From Chthoniobacter flavus (lineage in GTDB: Bacteria; Verrucomicrobiota; Verrucomicrobiia; Chthoniobacterales; Chthoniobacteraceae), in the NCBI GenBank assembly GCA_945861435.1, contig CAMAUX010000016.1:1-64000 (forward strand): a stretch of 64,000 nt of DNA. The letters run 5' to 3'. A program made the translations under genes and the position numbers. The notes under the pieces were generated by a model. It searched no databases. It saw only the letters and a list, made by a program, of their open reading frames with translations, and had not been told where the DNA came from. Shown here one piece after another: positions 8,237 through 16,832 of this stretch (the stretch's first letter is position 1; every line of letters begins with the position of its first letter).

Positions 8237-9187
8237 ATGTCGGTGGAGTTTAAAGATTACTATCAAACGCTGGGGGTGTCCAAGACGGCCACTCGTGAGG
8301 AAGTGCGGACCGCGTTCCGCAAGCTTGCGCGGACGCATCATCCGGACGTGGCGAAGGACAAGAAGACTGCGGAGGCGAAGTTCAAGGAAATCAACGAGGC
8401 CTACGAGGTGCTCGGAGATCCGGAGAAGCGGCGGAAATACGACTCGCTGGGTGCCGGGTGGGATAAGGGGCCTGCTCCGGGGCAGGGGCAGGATTGGAGG
8501 GGAGGCACGGCTGCGCAGGGAGGCGGGCCGATGCCGGAATTCTTCGGGGGAGCGGGTTTCAGCGACTTTTTCGAGCGGTTCTTTGCCGGTGGCGGACGGG
8601 GGGGCGTTGGTCGTGGTGGTGGTGGTGGTGGTGGGTTTGGAGGCTTCAATGGCGAGCAGCGGGGGGGGGACGCTGAAGTGGATTTCCTCGTGACTATTGA
8701 GGAGGCCCTGCAGGGGGCGCGGAAAAACTTTTCGCTGCGTCGCGGTGGAAGCAACACGCCGGAGAATTACGAGGTGAAGGTGCCCGCGGGAGTGCGTGAG
8801 GGGCAGCGGATCCGACTGGCCGGGCGTGGCAGGCCCGGTGAACGAGGGGGGGCGGCGGGCGATCTTTATTTACGGGTGCGCCTGGCGCAGCATCCCGACT
8901 ACACGCTGGAAGGGGCGGACATCGTGCGCGAGGTGGAGATAGCGTCGTGGCGGGCGGTGCTCGGGACGGAGGCGGAGGTGACCACGCCCGAGGGGCCTGT
9001 GCGCTTGCGCATTCCCAGCGGATCGCAGCCGGGGCGCAAGTTCCGGATCAAGGGGCGCGGGATGCCGATGGCCGATGGGCAGCGTGGCGACTTTTATGTG
9101 CAGCTGCAGGTGTCGCTTCCCGAAACTCTGGGAGTGGCGGAACGGGAAGCTTGGGAAGCGTTGGCTCGGGTGAGCGGGGAGCGTTGA
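8237..9187 (+). CDS. DnaJ-like co-chaperone (CbpA type, no zinc finger)
   Basis: About 316 residues. The N-terminal J domain (DYYQTLGVSKTATREEVRTA, with HPD in RTHHPDVAKDK) stimulates DnaK ATPase. A Gly-rich linker follows, encoded partly by a GGT trinucleotide run near 8611-8635. Two C-terminal substrate-binding beta domains then occur (aa about 150-310: VDFLVTIEEALQGARKNF, GVREGQRIRLAGRG, FRIKGRGMPM). The CxxCxGxG zinc-finger repeats of full-length DnaJ are absent, which fits the CbpA/type II class. AGGA lies 5 nt before the ATG. It is divergent from the Opp-type permease operon, and no dnaK or grpE is in the window. Confidence 0.9.
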   Translation: MSVEFKDYYQTLGVSKTATREEVRTAFRKLARTHHPDVAKDKKTAEAKFKEINEAYEVLGDPEKRRKYDSLGAGWDKGPAPGQGQDWRGGTAAQGGGPMPEFFGGAGFSDFFERFFAGGGRGGVGRGGGGGGGFGGFNGEQRGGDAEVDFLVTIEEALQGARKNFSLRRGGSNTPENYEVKVPAGVREGQRIRLAGRGRPGERGGAAGDLYLRVRLAQHPDYTLEGADIVREVEIASWRAVLGTEAEVTTPEGPVRLRIPSGSQPGRKFRIKGRGMPMADGQRGDFYVQLQVSLPETLGVAEREAWEALARVSGER

Positions 9188-9355
9188 GCCTGCGAGGCGC
9201 GCGAGCGCGGATACGGGGTTGGCGGAGGGGGGAGTACGCCGACCCGTGTCGCTGCGGCTACCCTTGGCTTCAGGCGCACCCGCCGAGTTTTGCGGCTCCG
9301 ATGGGGATCAAGCTATCCTCTTCTTCGCGTGCCCTTGTTTGCGGGCGCTGCGGGG

Positions 9356-9886
9356 TTAGTACTTGAGGAAGCTGTGGACTGGATGGGGGGCGAGTCTTTG
9401 CGCTCCGCCTAGGTCGCTGAGTTCGATGAGGAAGAGGTTTTCGAGGAGATGTCCACCCATGGTGTGGATGAGCTTGCAGGCGGCGGCGGCGGTGCCTCCG
9501 GTGGCGAGGAGGTCGTCGATGAGGACGACGGGTTCGTCTTTCTCGAGTGCGTCGACATGCATCTCGACCACGGACTCGCCGTATTCGAGGGAGTAGGCGG
9601 CGGATTGGGTTTGGAAAGGCAGTTTGCCCTTTTTGCGGACGGGGACGAAGCCGATGCCGAGTTCGTAGGCGACGGCAGCTCCGAAGAGGAAGCCCCGGGC
9701 GTCGATCCCCACCACCTTGCTCGGCTTCAGGGGGCGCACGCGTTCTAGAAAACACGCGATGGAAAGCCGGAACAGGGAGCCGCTGGCGAGGATGGGTGTG
9801 ATGTCCCGGAAGAGGATGCCTGGTTTTGGGAAGTCTTGGATCTCGCGGATGGCTTCACGGAGTTTGGCGGTCTGGGCGGCTTCCAT
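9356..9886 (-). CDS. apt: Adenine phosphoribosyltransferase
   Basis: A 176-residue enzyme converting adenine and PRPP to AMP (purine salvage, cytosol). The family N-terminus IQDFPKPGILFRDITPIL is present, as are GIDARGFLFGAAVAYELG and the PRPP-binding loop VVLIDDLLATGGTAAAACKL. A TTG seven codons upstream is possible, but MEAAQTAKLREAIREI is the better family start. It is a single gene, divergent from the pilus operon. A 168-bp noncoding, GC-rich stretch separates its 3' end from that of dnaJ. Confidence 0.93.
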   Translation of the reverse strand: MEAAQTAKLREAIREIQDFPKPGILFRDITPILASGSLFRLSIACFLERVRPLKPSKVVGIDARGFLFGAAVAYELGIGFVPVRKKGKLPFQTQSAAYSLEYGESVVEMHVDALEKDEPVVLIDDLLATGGTAAAACKLIHTMGGHLLENLFLIELSDLGGAQRLAPHPVHSFLKY

Positions 9887-10010
9887 AGGTGGCCGATTGA
9901 TTCGCAAACCCAGTGGCCCGATGCAAGCTGGAGTGCGGTTGGGCGTTTTGTTTGCGGAGTGAGGTAGTGGGCATGCGGGGGCGTTGGGTAGATTTGTCTT
10001 GGGTTGGATT

Positions 10011-10040
10011 TTGACATGGAGAGAGACGTCCTTTTAATTA
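10011..10040 (+). promoter_or_regulatory. Sigma-70-like promoter of the pilus operon
   Basis: A consensus -35 hexamer TTGACA at 10011-10016 is followed after 17-18 bp by TTAATTA (10034-10040), in the otherwise GC-rich 273-bp gap between divergent apt and the first pilB-like gene. Transcription would begin near 10047, leaving a leader of about 135 nt before the chosen GTG start. The promoter lies inside the longest possible reading frame (which opens at 10004), and this argues against that longer start. Confidence 0.55.
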
Positions 10041-10180
10041 GAAATCTTGAGTGGCCTGGGAGGTCCCGGGGGCGCGTTCTGTCCTTTGTGGCGGGTGGTT
10101 CCCTCGTAAGCGGCGAAAGCCTAGTGTCGGTTGCGGTGATTTCTCCCTTGCGACCTTTGCACCCCTCCTTCCCGAACCCC

Positions 10181-11854
10181 GTGCCCGCCAACGAAGACTA
10201 TCTGCTGGAGATCCTCCTTGAGACGGGTTTGGTGACCCGTTCGCAAGTGGAGCATGGGCGCGCGGCACGGACGGCAGACGAGACGGTGAGCCGGGTGTTG
10301 GTGCGTGAGGGGGTGGTGACGCAGGAGGATATTGCGCGGACGCTGGCCTCGCATGCGGCGATGGATTTTGTGGATCTGGCCCACATCGAGGTGGATTCCG
10401 CTCTGCTGGGATTGATCCCCAAGGAGACGGCGCGCCGTTACAGGGTGGTGCCGATTGCAGCGACCGATAGTGAGATGGTGCTCGCGGTGGAAGACCCGCT
10501 CAACTTCGACACCTTTGATGCGCTGCGTCACTCCATTAAAAGGGATATTGAGTTCGTGTGTGCGACGCCTGATGCGATCCAGGCGGCGTTGCACAAGTAC
10601 TACGACGCGGCGGACTCGCTGGCGTCTGCGCTGGGCGCCTCGGAGGAGGGCGGGGGTGATGGGGCGGTGGAGGAGGGGGATGCCCCCATCATCAAGATGG
10701 TTTCGATGATGCTGCTGGAGGCGTACAACATGCGCGCCAGCGACATTCACCTTGAGCCTCTGGAGAAGCGGTTTCGCGTGCGGTTTCGGATCGACGGCGT
10801 GCTGCACGAGATGAACAACCCGCCCAAGAAGCTTCAGAGCGCCATCATTTCGCGTCTGAAGATCATGAGCGGGACGATGTCGATCGCTGAGAAGCGGCTT
10901 CCGCAGGACGGGCGTATCCAGGTGCGCATTGGGAAGGATCGGCAGATCGATCTGCGTGTATCCACCGTGCCCACCAGTCATGGCGAGTCGATCGTCATGC
11001 GTATTCTGGACAAGACATCGCTGTCCCTCGGGTTGCCGGAACTCGGGTTTCTTTCCGACGATCAGGAGCTGTTTGAGCGTTTGCTGAAGCTGCCGGATGG
11101 GATTCTGCTGGTGACCGGGCCGACGGGTTCGGGGAAGACCACCACGCTTTACGGGTGCCTGAATTTCATCAATCGGCCGGACAAGAAGCTCATCACGGTG
11201 GAGGACCCTGTGGAATACCAGATGGGGGGGATCAACCAGGTGCAGGTCAACGCGGAGATCGGGATGACGTTTCCTGCGGCGCTGCGCTCGATTCTGCGGC
11301 AGGCGCCCAACATCATCATGATTGGTGAGATTCGTGATGCGGAGACGGCCAACATTGCGATCAACGCGTCGCTCACCGGGCATCTGGTGTTCTCGACTCT
11401 GCACACCAACGACGCGCCGAGTGCGGTGGCCCGTCTGGTGGACATTGGCGTTCAGCCTTTCCTCGTCTCCTCAGCCGTGCGTGCGATTCTTGCGCAGCGC
11501 CTTGTGAGAAGGCTCTGCCCGAAGTGCAAGGAGCCCCATGAGCTTTCCGAGTCGGAAATCCAGTCGCTTGGGCTTGATCGTTCGCAGTTGGCCGGAGCCT
11601 CGGTGATGAAGGGGATTGGCTGCGGCGCCTGCAAGAACCTTGGTTATAAGGGGCGCATGGGTATTTTCGAGATCTTCATCATCGACGATGAGGTCCGGCA
11701 CATGGTGAATAACAAGGCGTCCACCGTTGAGTTGCGCAAACGTGCCCGCGAGATGGGAATGCGCACCCTGCGCGAGGACGGGATCCGGAAGGTGCTCGCC
11801 GGGCTGACTACGGCCGAGGAAGTCATCAGCGTGACGATGAGCGACGCCAGTTGA
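10181..11854 (+). CDS. Type IV pilus assembly / type II secretion ATPase, first copy (PilB/GspE)
   Basis: About 557 residues. An N-terminal MshEN-like domain (EDYLLEILLETGLVTRSQVE onward) precedes the secretion ATPase core. The core has Walker A GPTGSGKTTTLYG, an Asp-box region (HLEPLEKRFRVRFRIDGVLH), Walker B IIMIGEIRDAETA and the His box STLHTNDAPSA. A tetracysteine zinc motif follows (CPKC then CGAC). It powers pilin polymerisation or pseudopilus extension at the inner membrane. A GTG start at 10181 gives nearly the same length as the second PilB (558 aa), begins at the MshEN domain and lies downstream of the promoter at 10011. There is no clear Shine-Dalgarno. It is the first gene of the pilB-pilT-pilB-pilC cluster. 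Confidence 0.9.
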   Translation: MPANEDYLLEILLETGLVTRSQVEHGRAARTADETVSRVLVREGVVTQEDIARTLASHAAMDFVDLAHIEVDSALLGLIPKETARRYRVVPIAATDSEMVLAVEDPLNFDTFDALRHSIKRDIEFVCATPDAIQAALHKYYDAADSLASALGASEEGGGDGAVEEGDAPIIKMVSMMLLEAYNMRASDIHLEPLEKRFRVRFRIDGVLHEMNNPPKKLQSAIISRLKIMSGTMSIAEKRLPQDGRIQVRIGKDRQIDLRVSTVPTSHGESIVMRILDKTSLSLGLPELGFLSDDQELFERLLKLPDGILLVTGPTGSGKTTTLYGCLNFINRPDKKLITVEDPVEYQMGGINQVQVNAEIGMTFPAALRSILRQAPNIIMIGEIRDAETANIAINASLTGHLVFSTLHTNDAPSAVARLVDIGVQPFLVSSAVRAILAQRLVRRLCPKCKEPHELSESEIQSLGLDRSQLAGASVMKGIGCGACKNLGYKGRMGIFEIFIIDDEVRHMVNNKASTVELRKRAREMGMRTLREDGIRKVLAGLTTAEEVISVTMSDAS

Positions 11855-11903
11855 GCGTCGGCGCCCGCGCCGCCACCCCCACCCGTTCTCCCCCCACTAC
11901 GCG

Positions 11904-12995
11904 ATGACCCCGATGGAAGATCTGTTGCGTGTGGTGATTGATGAAGGCGCTTCCGATCTTCATCTCACTGTGGATTCGCCGCCTGTGGTCCGGCTTGGTG
12001 GCGCTCTTGTGAAGCTCCAGGTCCCGGTGCTTTCCGCCGGGGACTGCGAGGCCCTTGTGCGTTCGGTGGCGAGCGAGACCGTCCTTCAGCGGGTTGCGGA
12101 GGTGGGCAGCGCAGACTTCGGCTTCAGTTATCAGCAGGACCGCTTCCGGGTGAGCGTGTTTCGGCAGCGCGGCCAGCTTGGGATGGTGCTGCGACTTGTT
12201 CCAAAGCGGCTTCTCACGTTGGAGGAGATCGGATTTCCCCCGGCGGTGCGCGATCTGCTCGCGCTGCCGCGTGGGTTGGTTCTGGTGACGGGGCCCACGG
12301 GTTCGGGGAAGAGCACGACGCTGGCGTCGATGCTGGACACGATCAACGCCACCATGCCGAGTCACATCATGACGGTGGAGGATCCCATTGAGTACTTCCA
12401 TCCGCACAAGATGGGGTTGGTGAACCAGCGTGAGGTGGGGGTGGACGTGCCTGGGTTTGCGGAGGGATTGCGCAGGGCGCTTCGGCAGGATCCCGACGTC
12501 ATCTTGGTGGGAGAGATGCGGGATTTGGAGACGATGGAGACTGCGGTGACGGCTGCCGAAACGGGGCATCTCGTCTTTTCCACGCTGCACACCACGGGGG
12601 CGGCGCGCACGGTGGATCGGATTGTGGACGCCTTTGGGGCTGGGCAGCAGGAGATGATTCGTACGCAGTTGGCGGTCAACCTGAAGGCGGTGATCTCGCA
12701 GTTGCTGCTGCCGCGGCTGGATGGGCTTGGGCGGGTGGCGGCGTTTGAGATCATGGTCAACACGCCCTCCATCGCGGCGCTGATTCGGGAGAACAAAAGC
12801 TTCCGGATCTCCAATGACATTCTTACTGGGGCGAAGCACGGGATGGTGACGCTGGAGGCGTCGCTGGCGGATCTCTACCTGCGCGGGCTCATTAGCTACG
12901 AGCAGGTTGTAACCAAAGCTCAGGATCCGCAGTCCGCTTTGCAGTTGATCGGCAGCCAGCGCCCGCGCAACGTGGGTCGCGGGTCGTCCTCCTGA
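11904..12995 (+). CDS. pilT: Type IV pilus retraction ATPase-like protein (PilT)
   Basis: A 363-residue hexameric-type ATPase. It has a PilT N-terminal PAS-like segment (VVIDEGASDLHLTVDSPPVV), Walker A GPTGSGKSTTLASML, Walker B VILVGEMRDLETMETA and a His box STLHTTGAARTVDRIVD. The C-terminal AIRNLIRE-type motif of PilT appears as the variant SIAALIRENK. Gly/Ser replaces the CxxC pair seen in PilB, as expected for PilT. It drives pilus depolymerisation and twitching. It lies 49 bp after the first pilB and 9 bp before the second, so the three motors are co-transcribed. PilU-like function is possible. Confidence 0.9.
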   Translation: MTPMEDLLRVVIDEGASDLHLTVDSPPVVRLGGALVKLQVPVLSAGDCEALVRSVASETVLQRVAEVGSADFGFSYQQDRFRVSVFRQRGQLGMVLRLVPKRLLTLEEIGFPPAVRDLLALPRGLVLVTGPTGSGKSTTLASMLDTINATMPSHIMTVEDPIEYFHPHKMGLVNQREVGVDVPGFAEGLRRALRQDPDVILVGEMRDLETMETAVTAAETGHLVFSTLHTTGAARTVDRIVDAFGAGQQEMIRTQLAVNLKAVISQLLLPRLDGLGRVAAFEIMVNTPSIAALIRENKSFRISNDILTGAKHGMVTLEASLADLYLRGLISYEQVVTKAQDPQSALQLIGSQRPRNVGRGSSS

Positions 12996-13004
12996 TTCCC
13001 TCCC

Positions 13005-14681
13005 ATGAATCCCAAGCAAGTTCTTGATATGCTCTGCGAGCAGGGCCTGATTGCCAGTGAGGAGACTGACGATTTTCTCGAGTCGCTTTCTGTATCGGGC
13101 AAGGGCATCTGCGAGGCGCTCGTGGATTTTGGTATTCCGAAGGATCAGTTTTACCAGGCCATTGCGGATTCCCTTGGCACCGATGCAGTGAGTTTGGAGG
13201 GGTTTGAGCCTCCGAGTGAGTTATTGAAGTGCATTCCGGCGGGGCTGGCGGTGTTGCACAAGGCCCTGCCCGTGGGTGCTTCCGGTCAGACGCTCCAAGT
13301 GGTGCTGGTCGACCCGTTTAATTTACAGACTGCGGAGGACCTGCGCTTCTCGCTGGGCAGGGATGTGCAGGTGCTCGTGGCGCCCACCGAGCAGGTGGAG
13401 TCGCTGGTGCGAAAGCATTACGGCAGCGAGGCGGGCAGCATGGACGACATCCTTGCGCAGCTGGGGGTGGAGATCAGTAGTCCGGACGGTCCCATGGATG
13501 CGGCGGCCCTTGAGGCTGAGGCTAATGCCGCCCCGATCATCCGTTACGTGGATCTCGTGCTGCATCAGGCGATTTCGGACCGGGCATCCGACGTCCATTT
13601 CGAGCCTTTTGAAAACGAGTTCAAGATTCGCTACAGGGTGGACGGTGCCCTTTACGAAATGTCGCCTCCGCCGCGCAACCTGGCACTACCGGTAATTTCC
13701 CGGGTGAAGGTGATGGCGAACTTGAACATCGCGGAGCGTCGGCTTCCGCAGGATGGCCGCATTCAGAAGATGATCGGCGGAAAACCCGTCGATCTTCGGG
13801 TTTCCACTTTGCCCACCCAGTTTGGGGAAAGCGTGGTGATGCGGGTGCTCGACCGGAGCGCCGTCAATCTGGACTTGAAGACCCTCGGCATGCCGCCGGC
13901 GATCCACAACTACATCCTCAACACGATCCAGAAACCCAATGGCATCTTCATTGTCACGGGGCCCACTGGATCGGGCAAGACGACGACGCTTTACGCGGCC
14001 CTCAACGAGATCAACACGGTCGATTCCAAGGTGCTGACTGCCGAGGATCCGGTCGAGTATGACATCGAGGGGATCATCCAGGTGCCTATCAACGACACCA
14101 TCGGCCTGAACTTTGCGCGCGTGCTGCGAGCCTTTCTTCGTCAGGATCCGGACCGGATCATGGTGGGGGAGACGCGCGACATCGAGACCGCGCAGATCGC
14201 CATCCAAGCGGCGCTGACCGGGCATTTGGTCTTCACCACACTTCACACGAACGATGCGCCGGGGGCGGTGACGCGGCTCATGGACATGGGGGTGGAGCCG
14301 TTTCTTATTTCCGCCGCCCTCGAAGGCGTCCTTGGCCAGCGCCTGATCCGGAAGATCTGCGTGAACTGCAGGGTGCCCTACGAGCCTTCTGAATCGGTGC
14401 TGGCGCAGTTGGGTCTTTCGCCGCACGAGATTGGCGACAAGAATTTTTATTACGGGCGCGGTTGCGAGGTGTGCAACAACACCGGGTACAAGGGGCGCAA
14501 GGGTATCTATGAACTCTTGGACGTTAGCGACCCTATCCGCCAGATGATCAACGAGCGCGCGCCCGGTGTGGTGCTCAAGCAGAAGGCCATTGAACTGGGG
14601 ATGACCACTTTGCGGATGGACGGGCTGCGCAGCATTTACGAGGGGGAGACGACCATCGAGGAGGTACTCAAGTACACCTGA
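13005..14681 (+). CDS. Type IV pilus assembly / type II secretion ATPase, second copy (PilB/GspE)
   Basis: A 558-residue paralogue of the gene at 10181. An MshEN-like N-terminal domain (MNPKQVLDMLCEQGLIASEE; second half near FYQAIADSLGTDAVSLEGF) is joined to an ATPase core with Walker A GPTGSGKTTTLYAAL, Walker B IMVGETRDIETAQIA and FTTLHTNDAPGAVTR. A tetracysteine site (CVNC/CEVC) follows. It starts 9 bp after pilT. Two distinct assembly ATPases in one operon suggest either two machines (T4P and T2SS) or one machine with alternative motors. This copy has the more canonical GETRD Walker B and lies next to pilC. Confidence 0.92.
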   Translation: MNPKQVLDMLCEQGLIASEETDDFLESLSVSGKGICEALVDFGIPKDQFYQAIADSLGTDAVSLEGFEPPSELLKCIPAGLAVLHKALPVGASGQTLQVVLVDPFNLQTAEDLRFSLGRDVQVLVAPTEQVESLVRKHYGSEAGSMDDILAQLGVEISSPDGPMDAAALEAEANAAPIIRYVDLVLHQAISDRASDVHFEPFENEFKIRYRVDGALYEMSPPPRNLALPVISRVKVMANLNIAERRLPQDGRIQKMIGGKPVDLRVSTLPTQFGESVVMRVLDRSAVNLDLKTLGMPPAIHNYILNTIQKPNGIFIVTGPTGSGKTTTLYAALNEINTVDSKVLTAEDPVEYDIEGIIQVPINDTIGLNFARVLRAFLRQDPDRIMVGETRDIETAQIAIQAALTGHLVFTTLHTNDAPGAVTRLMDMGVEPFLISAALEGVLGQRLIRKICVNCRVPYEPSESVLAQLGLSPHEIGDKNFYYGRGCEVCNNTGYKGRKGIYELLDVSDPIRQMINERAPGVVLKQKAIELGMTTLRMDGLRSIYEGETTIEEVLKYT

Positions 14682-14787
14682 GGCGGCGACCTTTGCTGAG
14701 TGCGCCTTTTTCCTCGAAAGCGGTAGACAACCCCCGGCGGGAATCCTAACAGTTTGGGGACGGCGATGGCCCTCCCCCCCTTCTCCT

Positions 14788-16074
14788 ATGCCTAACTTTG
14801 AATTTACTGCGCTCGACTCACGCGGCCAGGAATCGCAGGGCGTGATGGATGCTGGTTCCGCCAACGACGTTGTCGCCCAGCTTCGTCAGGCGGGTTATTT
14901 TCCCACGAGTGTCGTGGAGGCGGGCAAGAGCGGCGGGCGTGCGGCTTCTAAGGCGGCGACGACGAAGGCGGTGAAAGCTGCATCGGCGCCCCGGGCGAAG
15001 AAGGGGATCGTACTTTTTCAGCGCAAGACGATCAGCAGCAAGTTGCTGATGATTTTCACCCGGCAGCTTGCCACGCTCATCGATGCTGGGCTTCCGCTCC
15101 TGCGGGGGCTCACCGTTCTGTCGAAGCAGGAGAAGGATCCGGTGCTTCGCAGCACGATCAACGCGCTGGCGGATGCCGTGCAGGGGGGGAGCACATTTTC
15201 GGAATCCATGGCCCAGCACCCGCGGATTTTCAACAAGCTCTACATCAACATGGTGAAGGCCGGCGAGGTGGGCGGTGTGCTGGAGTTGGTGCTTCAGCGG
15301 CTCGCGGAGTTCCAGGAGAAGGCGCAGAAGATTAAGAACAAGATCGTCTCGGCCATGGCCTATCCGGTGATTGTTCTCTTCATCGCGATGGCCATCATGC
15401 TCTTCCTGCTGGCGTTCATCGTCCCGAAGTTTGAGCAGATCTTCAATGACATGCTCAATGGCAAACCCCTTCCGGAGCTCACCCAGATTGTGATCGCAGC
15501 CAGCAACTTCATTAAGAACCAGTGGTATTTACTGGGTGGCGCAGTCGTGGGGATCGTGATGGTCGCCCGCATGGTGGCTGCCAACCCTGCGGGTCGTCAG
15601 TTCCTCGACCGGGTTGCCCTGAAAATCCCGCTCTTTGGCGACCTTTCACGCAAGGGGGCGATCTCGCGTTTCAGCCGCACGCTGGGCACCTTGGTGACAA
15701 GCGGCGTGCCCATTCTTCAGGCGCTGAACATCACGCGCGACACGGCGGGGAACTCCGTGGTGGCCGATGCGGTGACGAAGGTCCACGACGCGGTCAAGGA
15801 GGGTGAGTCGATTGTCCATCCCTTGGAGGCCAGTGGCGTGTTTCCTCCGATGGTGATTTCGATGGTCGACGTGGGCGAGGAAACCGGCCAGTTGCCCGAA
15901 ATGCTTCTGAAGGTGGCGGAGGTTTACGACGACGAGGTGGATAATGCGGTGGAGGGTCTCACTTCGCTGCTGGAACCGATTATGATCGTGATGCTGGCGC
16001 TCGTTGTTGGGACGATTGTGATCGCGCTGTTCATGCCGCTGATCAGCATTATCCAAGGCATGCAGGGGGGGTAG
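14788..16074 (+). CDS. pilC: Type IV pilus / type II secretion inner-membrane platform protein (PilC/GspF)
   Basis: A 428-residue polytopic protein with two GspF domains (first about aa 90-210 from FTRQLATLIDAGLPLLRGL; second about 290-410 from FSRTLGTLVTSGVPILQAL) and three membrane helices. The latter include VIVLFIAMAIMLFLLAFIV and the C-terminal IMIVMLALVVGTIVIALF. Residues 45-75 are an Ala/Lys-rich insert (KAATTKAVKAASAPRAKK). It is the inner-membrane platform on which the PilB/PilT motors act. A possible own promoter (TAGACA at 14724, TAACAG at 14747, 17-bp spacer) lies in the 106-bp gap after pilB. Confidence 0.93.
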   Translation: MPNFEFTALDSRGQESQGVMDAGSANDVVAQLRQAGYFPTSVVEAGKSGGRAASKAATTKAVKAASAPRAKKGIVLFQRKTISSKLLMIFTRQLATLIDAGLPLLRGLTVLSKQEKDPVLRSTINALADAVQGGSTFSESMAQHPRIFNKLYINMVKAGEVGGVLELVLQRLAEFQEKAQKIKNKIVSAMAYPVIVLFIAMAIMLFLLAFIVPKFEQIFNDMLNGKPLPELTQIVIAASNFIKNQWYLLGGAVVGIVMVARMVAANPAGRQFLDRVALKIPLFGDLSRKGAISRFSRTLGTLVTSGVPILQALNITRDTAGNSVVADAVTKVHDAVKEGESIVHPLEASGVFPPMVISMVDVGEETGQLPEMLLKVAEVYDDEVDNAVEGLTSLLEPIMIVMLALVVGTIVIALFMPLISIIQGMQGG

Positions 16075-16113
16075 GCGGCCCTTCCTCCTTATTTCCTCCG
16101 AGAGCCGAAGCTT

Positions 16114-16764
16114 ATGTTGCACACTTCCATCCGCCGCGGACCCCGGGCTGCTTTCACCCTGATCGAGATGCTGACGGTGGTTGCTGTCATCGTACTGCTC
16201 GTTGGGTTGGTTCTTGGTGCGAACTCCGGCATCCAGACCAAGGCTGCCCGGGTACGGTCGGAAGGAGAGATCAGTGGACTGTCTCTGGCCTGTGAAAACT
16301 ACAAGGTGGACAACGGTGGGTATCCGCGTGACGAGATATTTACGGACAAGCTTGATCCGCGCATGGAAACGACACCGTCGAAGTACTTGTCGTCGATCCA
16401 GATCCTGTATGCCGCGCTAAGCGGGGACTTGGACCGCAACGGAGTAAAAGACCCTGATTCTCCAAGATCTTACTTTGAGTTCAAACCGGACATGCTCGGT
16501 GGTGAGAGAAAGAGCGGGCAGCTCGTCAGGGCAGTCGGCGCTGTACGGTTTATTCAGGACCCATGGGGGAACAGCTATGGCTATTCGACTGCGAGACTCA
16601 AACAGGACGAGGATTTGCAGGTGGCGCGGAATACTGGCGCGGCACCCATGACGCCCGGTGCTGCCGCCGCGAGTAAGGGGTACAACTCCACTTTCGATAT
16701 CTGGTCCACAGGTGGGAGTGGTGGTGGCGCGTCTTCGACCGGCAAATGGGTCAAGAATTGGTAG
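16114..16764 (+). CDS. Type II secretion / type IV prepilin-like protein (GspG-like)
   Basis: A 216-residue pseudopilin. A short basic leader (MLHTSIRRGPRAA) is followed by the type III signal FTLIEMLTVVAVIVLLVGLV, with Glu at +5 of the mature protein; the -1 residue is Ala rather than the commoner Gly. The body has DNGGYPRDE and DPWGNSYGYSTARL, the GspG-type Ca-binding/C-terminal pattern, with an inserted DLDRNGVKD that resembles an EF-like loop. A prepilin peptidase is required but absent here. It is 39 bp after pilC and is the only pseudopilin in the window; minor pilins and secretin must be elsewhere. Confidence 0.85.
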   Translation: MLHTSIRRGPRAAFTLIEMLTVVAVIVLLVGLVLGANSGIQTKAARVRSEGEISGLSLACENYKVDNGGYPRDEIFTDKLDPRMETTPSKYLSSIQILYAALSGDLDRNGVKDPDSPRSYFEFKPDMLGGERKSGQLVRAVGAVRFIQDPWGNSYGYSTARLKQDEDLQVARNTGAAPMTPGAAAASKGYNSTFDIWSTGGSGGGASSTGKWVKNW

Positions 16765-16832
16765 CGCCTGGTTTGGCGCGGGCCGTTTCTCGCGCATGAC
16801 AAACCTACGTGGCGCGGTTTAGGGTGTTCGGC

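Noticed and set aside
10004-10180. A longer N-terminus for the first PilB
   Set aside because: It contains the promoter hexamers at 10011-10040, has no family similarity, and GTG at 10181 gives the same length as the second PilB.
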